DNA of 64,000 bases. It comes from Caldithrix sp. (lineage in GTDB: Bacteria; KSB1; UBA2214; DYKH01). This document shows, piece after piece, positions 61,774 through 64,000 of the stretch. Location of the stretch: assembly GCA_020722685.1 (NCBI GenBank), contig DYKH01000005.1, forward strand, positions 24,606 to 88,605, read 5' to 3'. Position 1 is the stretch's first letter; each line of letters begins with the position of its first letter. The position numbers were made by a program, and so were the translations under genes. Under the pieces are notes generated by a model. It ran no database searches. It worked only from the letters and a program-made list of their open reading frames with translations, and was not told the origin of the DNA.

Positions 61774-62790
61774 CTATGCGGATGATTGGGGGATGAGCAC
61801 CCCCGCCCCTTTGATTTTGCCCTGCCGAAGATCCTGCAAAGCTTCATTCGCCCGCTCAAGAGGGTAGAGCTGTACTTCGGTTTTGACAGGAACTTGAGGA
61901 GCAAGGGCCATCAACTCCTCACCATCTCGCCGCGTCAGATTTGCGACTGATCGGATGCTGCGCTCTTCCCACAGCAGGTGATAGGGGAAGGAAGGTATGT
62001 CGCTCATGTGAATGCCCCCACAGACGATGGTTCCACCTTTGATAGTTGCCTGCAGGGCGGCCGGTACAAGGGAGCCGATGGGCGCGAAAATGATGGCTGC
62101 ATCCAATTTCTTCGGCGGCATCGCAGTAGAATCTCCGGCCCAAACTGCGCCCAGGCGAAGTGCAAACTGCTGGGAGTCGTCATCGCCCGGACGGGTGAAG
62201 GCGTAGATCTGCTTGCCCTGATAAATGGCGATCTGGGCGATGATATGCGCTGCCGCGCCAAAACCGTAGATGCCCAATCGCTCCACGTGCTCACCAATCA
62301 TGCGATAGGAGCGGTAGCCGATCAATCCTGCACATAGCAGCGGTGCGGCGTGGGCGTCGGTGTACGTGGCAGGAATCCGAAAGCAGTAACGCTGATCGGC
62401 TAAAGTGTATTCGGCGTAGCCGCCGTCCAGGGTGTATCCAGTAAACAGCGCGTGGTCGCACAAATTTTCCTGCCCCCTTTGGCAGAAGGTGCATTGCCCG
62501 CAGGTGTAGCCGAGCCATGGCACGCCGATTCGCTCTCCAACGGAAAAACCCTGCACCTTTTCGCCAACCTGCACCACCGCGCCGACAATTTCGTGGCCGA
62601 GGATGAGCGGCAGCTTGGGATGTTCCAACTCGCCGTCCAAGATGTGCAAATCGGTGCGGCAGATACCGCAGGCGTGGACTTTGATTAGAACTTGTCTTGG
62701 TCCCGGCTGCGGAACAGGCGCCTGTTTATGGCGCAAAGGTTTCCCTGCCGTTTCCAATACCATAGCGGGCATTCTCTTGGGAATTTCCAT
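61774..62790 (-). CDS. Zinc-dependent alcohol dehydrogenase
   Basis: The 338-residue MDR-family enzyme has catalytic zinc ligands Cys41 (CGICRTD) and His66-Glu67 (GHEIVG), a structural zinc site of four Cys (97, 100, 103, 111 in TCGQCTFCQRGQENLC) and the NAD(P) motif GIYGFGAAAHIIAQIA near 172. Closest in style to the AdhA-type short-chain-alcohol enzymes. The start could be residue 7. It is the first minus-strand housekeeping-type gene in this half, transcribed away from the lipoprotein gene at the right edge. Confidence 0.9.
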   Translation of the reverse strand: MEIPKRMPAMVLETAGKPLRHKQAPVPQPGPRQVLIKVHACGICRTDLHILDGELEHPKLPLILGHEIVGAVVQVGEKVQGFSVGERIGVPWLGYTCGQCTFCQRGQENLCDHALFTGYTLDGGYAEYTLADQRYCFRIPATYTDAHAAPLLCAGLIGYRSYRMIGEHVERLGIYGFGAAAHIIAQIAIYQGKQIYAFTRPGDDDSQQFALRLGAVWAGDSTAMPPKKLDAAIIFAPIGSLVPAALQATIKGGTIVCGGIHMSDIPSFPYHLLWEERSIRSVANLTRRDGEELMALAPQVPVKTEVQLYPLERANEALQDLRQGKIKGAGVLIPQSSA

Positions 62791-62834
62791 TTTCTCACTC
62801 CATGCTTGACATTGTTTGTCGAAAACAGCCAGTC

Positions 62835-62860
62835 GTGGGAGGCGTTTTCCCTAACGCCGA
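62835..62860. repeat. Single REP-type half element
   Basis: GTGGGAGGCG-TTTTCCCTAA-CGCCGA has the same GGAGG-hairpin-CCGA build as the arms of the REPIN elements but is present as one arm only, 54 bp left of copy C. Confidence 0.5.
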
Positions 62861-62913
62861 TGACACCGATAGACTCTTTCGGGCTTGTGAAAGCGCTCTT
62901 GCGAAATATGTTC

Positions 62914-62970
62914 GTGGGAGGCGTCTTTCACGCCGAATTTGTCAAATTGATCTCAGAAGAGGTCTCCTAC
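62914..62970. repeat. REPIN-like palindromic element, copy C
   Basis: GTGGGAGGCGT/ACGCCGA (left arm) and TGATCTC/GAGGTCTCCTAC (right arm) face each other around ATTTGTCAAAT. The outer ends GTGGGAG and CTCCTAC pair. Length 57 bp, equal to copy B. Confidence 0.7.
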
Positions 62971-63001
62971 CTTTTTCAGAATGTGAGCGAGACGATCAAT
63001 C

Positions 63002-63148
63002 TCAGTAAGAATCGAAGTCAATATCTCCAGTCGCCCGCAGCGAGCCATGGCTAGTCGCAGCAACGCCGCCAATTATTTTATGTGGAACCTGATGCTCGCG
63101 ACATCGCTGGTCAATAGCTTGCAGAGTTTGATCAAATTCTCTTGCCAT
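63002..63148 (-). pseudogene. Truncated nucleotidyltransferase
   Basis: The 48-codon frame reads AREFDQTLQAIDQRCREHQVPHKIIGGVAATSHGSLRATGDIDFDSY and then stops. GGVAATSHGSLRATGDIDF matches the start of nucleotidyltransferases of the MNT/AbiEii-like group (GGxAxxxHGxxRxTxDID). The rest of the domain is missing; a REPIN element lies 32 bp beyond the stop. Confidence 0.6.
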
Positions 63149-63395
63149 GAACCATTCGCCACTTTATGAAAATTTTTTGCATCTCAACGTGGTGTTGAAG
63201 ATCTGCTTCGATTTGTGCGGAGGTATTGCCGGTCTTGAACCAGACTTGGTATGCAGAATCGAAAAAGGAGAAAAATTGTTCACGCGAGGGCGGAAAGCGA
63301 ATGTCAAGATCCTCCATGCCTCTATATTTGAGCCAGAACTGCTCAAGGCGCTTGTCATGGCTTTTGCTCACAACAACCTTCCTTTGACTGACCAT
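63132..63395 (-). CDS. Uncharacterised 87-residue protein upstream of the truncated nucleotidyltransferase
   Basis: A small basic, mostly helical protein (REQFFSFFDSAYQVWFKTG, EADLQHHVEMQKIFIKWRMVHGKRI) that I do not recognise. It overlaps the nucleotidyltransferase start by 17 bp, so the two formed one transcript. Such pairs often make two-gene modules of a nucleotidyltransferase with a small helical partner, but the sequence does not prove that here. Confidence 0.5.
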   Translation of the reverse strand: MVSQRKVVVSKSHDKRLEQFWLKYRGMEDLDIRFPPSREQFFSFFDSAYQVWFKTGNTSAQIEADLQHHVEMQKIFIKWRMVHGKRI

Positions 63396-63714
63396 CTATT
63401 CTGCAAGGATTTCAACGGTTGAATACGGCCACCTAACAACCTAACAGTCTATAGCCTAACAGCCCAATTGCTGAATTCGACAACGGCGCCAATCTAACAA
63501 CTAATAGCTTGAATGTCAAGAGAAGAAAATCCCGCAAAAAAGCTCGAGCCTCTGCCTGAAAGAGTCGAGCTGAAAGATGCTCTGTAAATGTTAGCTGCGG
63601 AATGGGGAGCAATCTTTGAGTAAAAAAGGATTGTTTTAGATTTAAAACAGCTTGGAATTCGCCAGCAATTTCCTTAAAATGCCCTACGAACATCACAAAA
63701 ATTGGAGGCTAATT

Positions 63715-64000
63715 ATGAACTTTTGGCGAGTTCTTTTATCGTGTGTTTGTGTTCTGGGGTTGTTACTTATCTCATGCGAAAAACAGTCAAGTCAGACAGA
63801 AGATCTTTACGGCTACGCCAAATCCCGGCAAGCCGATTTGAAGCTGAGCGTTTACATCACTGCCCATTCCGTTGCCGATCAGTTGAATGATGAAAGCGGA
63901 CGCAGGGCAGGTGTCTCACTGCTAAAGAGTCTTGGCATTACTAAAGCTTATGTGGAAGTCTACCGAGGTGGCTTGGTGATTGATCAGGCTCTCTTGGAAG
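63715..64000 (+). CDS. Lipoprotein, 5' part only
   Basis: ATG 63715 follows GGAGG and opens MNFWRVLLSCVCVLGLLLISCEK, a lipoprotein signal with lipobox LLLISC (Cys21). The mature part (LKLSVYITAHSVADQLNDESGRRAGVSLLKSLGITKAYVEVYRGG) is cut by the window end after 95 codons. The last segment recalls the first strand of a TIM-barrel hydrolase, but too little is present to say. The gap 63396-63714 holds no supported gene. Confidence 0.75.
   Translation, partial: MNFWRVLLSCVCVLGLLLISCEKQSSQTEDLYGYAKSRQADLKLSVYITAHSVADQLNDESGRRAGVSLLKSLGITKAYVEVYRGGLVIDQALLE

Noticed and set aside
63147..63422. 91-codon plus-strand open frame near the right end
   Set aside because: It is antisense to the better-supported coupled minus-strand pair and shows no domain.

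Overview
The window looks like chromosomal DNA of an uncultured Gram-negative bacterium of the FCB superphylum, most like Calditrichota or the KSB1-type lineages. The reasons are an alternative complex III operon, a PorV/UPF0164-type barrel protein, a long secreted beta-propeller protein with a FlgD-like C-terminal Ig domain, a TonB-dependent receptor and many signal-peptide barrel proteins. The lineage call is an inference from gene content; there is no rRNA gene to test it.

Layout. 1-6700: end of an alternative complex III operon (actB partial, actC, actD, actF, with no actE between D and F), an MgtE-like transporter and a SCO1-type copper chaperone that follows a decaying GATTAG hexamer array. 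8000-17600: housekeeping genes (DUF4416, purM, gpsA with an apparent ATC start, a retropepsin-like protease, a universal stress protein, asnS, acylphosphatase, apt), a broken YafQ-type toxin module, then butyrate kinase and phosphate butyryltransferase. 17700-23300: a surface/envelope group (beta-propeller protein, a PorV-OmpA-AMIN fusion, a small barrel). 23500-26100: a DUF433/DUF5615 toxin-antitoxin pair beside a DinB-like gene, then a metallophosphatase-like gene whose frame is interrupted by one UGA exactly where relatives carry Cys. The UGA is followed by a SECIS-like hairpin, so it is a strong selenoprotein candidate. 26500-36100: a PEP-synthase-like swivelling enzyme, the DNA repair pair mrfA/mrfB split by a restriction-modification insert, an alanyl-tRNA editing protein, and tRNA-His and tRNA-Glu flanking a REPIN-like element. 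36400-37700: rmuC.

38400-55000 is the most specialised region. A haem-binding histidine kinase and a sigma-54 response regulator precede a porin, a tetrahaem lipoprotein, napA, napD, napG, napH, a Rieske protein, cytochrome b and an octahaem HAO-like cytochrome. Read together this is a nitrate-to-nitrite-to-ammonium respiratory chain in which a Rieske/cytochrome b pair and NapGH would take electrons from quinol. NrfA, NapB and NapC are not seen. Directly after it is a structured leader RNA ending in an intrinsic terminator, then an ECF-like membrane protein, a TonB-dependent receptor and a THEP1-like NTPase, probably a riboswitch-controlled uptake system whose substrate I cannot name with confidence (a Mo/W cofactor or its metal would fit the neighbours).

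55000-57000 is a graveyard: PAS-kinase and CzcA remnants and a nonsense-mutated ISL3 transposase. 57000-64000: a thioesterase, a TPM protein, a hicA(broken)/hicB pair, a MITE-like element, a nucleotidyltransferase, LemA, a barrel protein, a zinc alcohol dehydrogenase, a truncated nucleotidyltransferase and the start of a lipoprotein gene. REPIN-like and MITE-like palindromes recur throughout, and many sit in gaps of the nitrate cluster.
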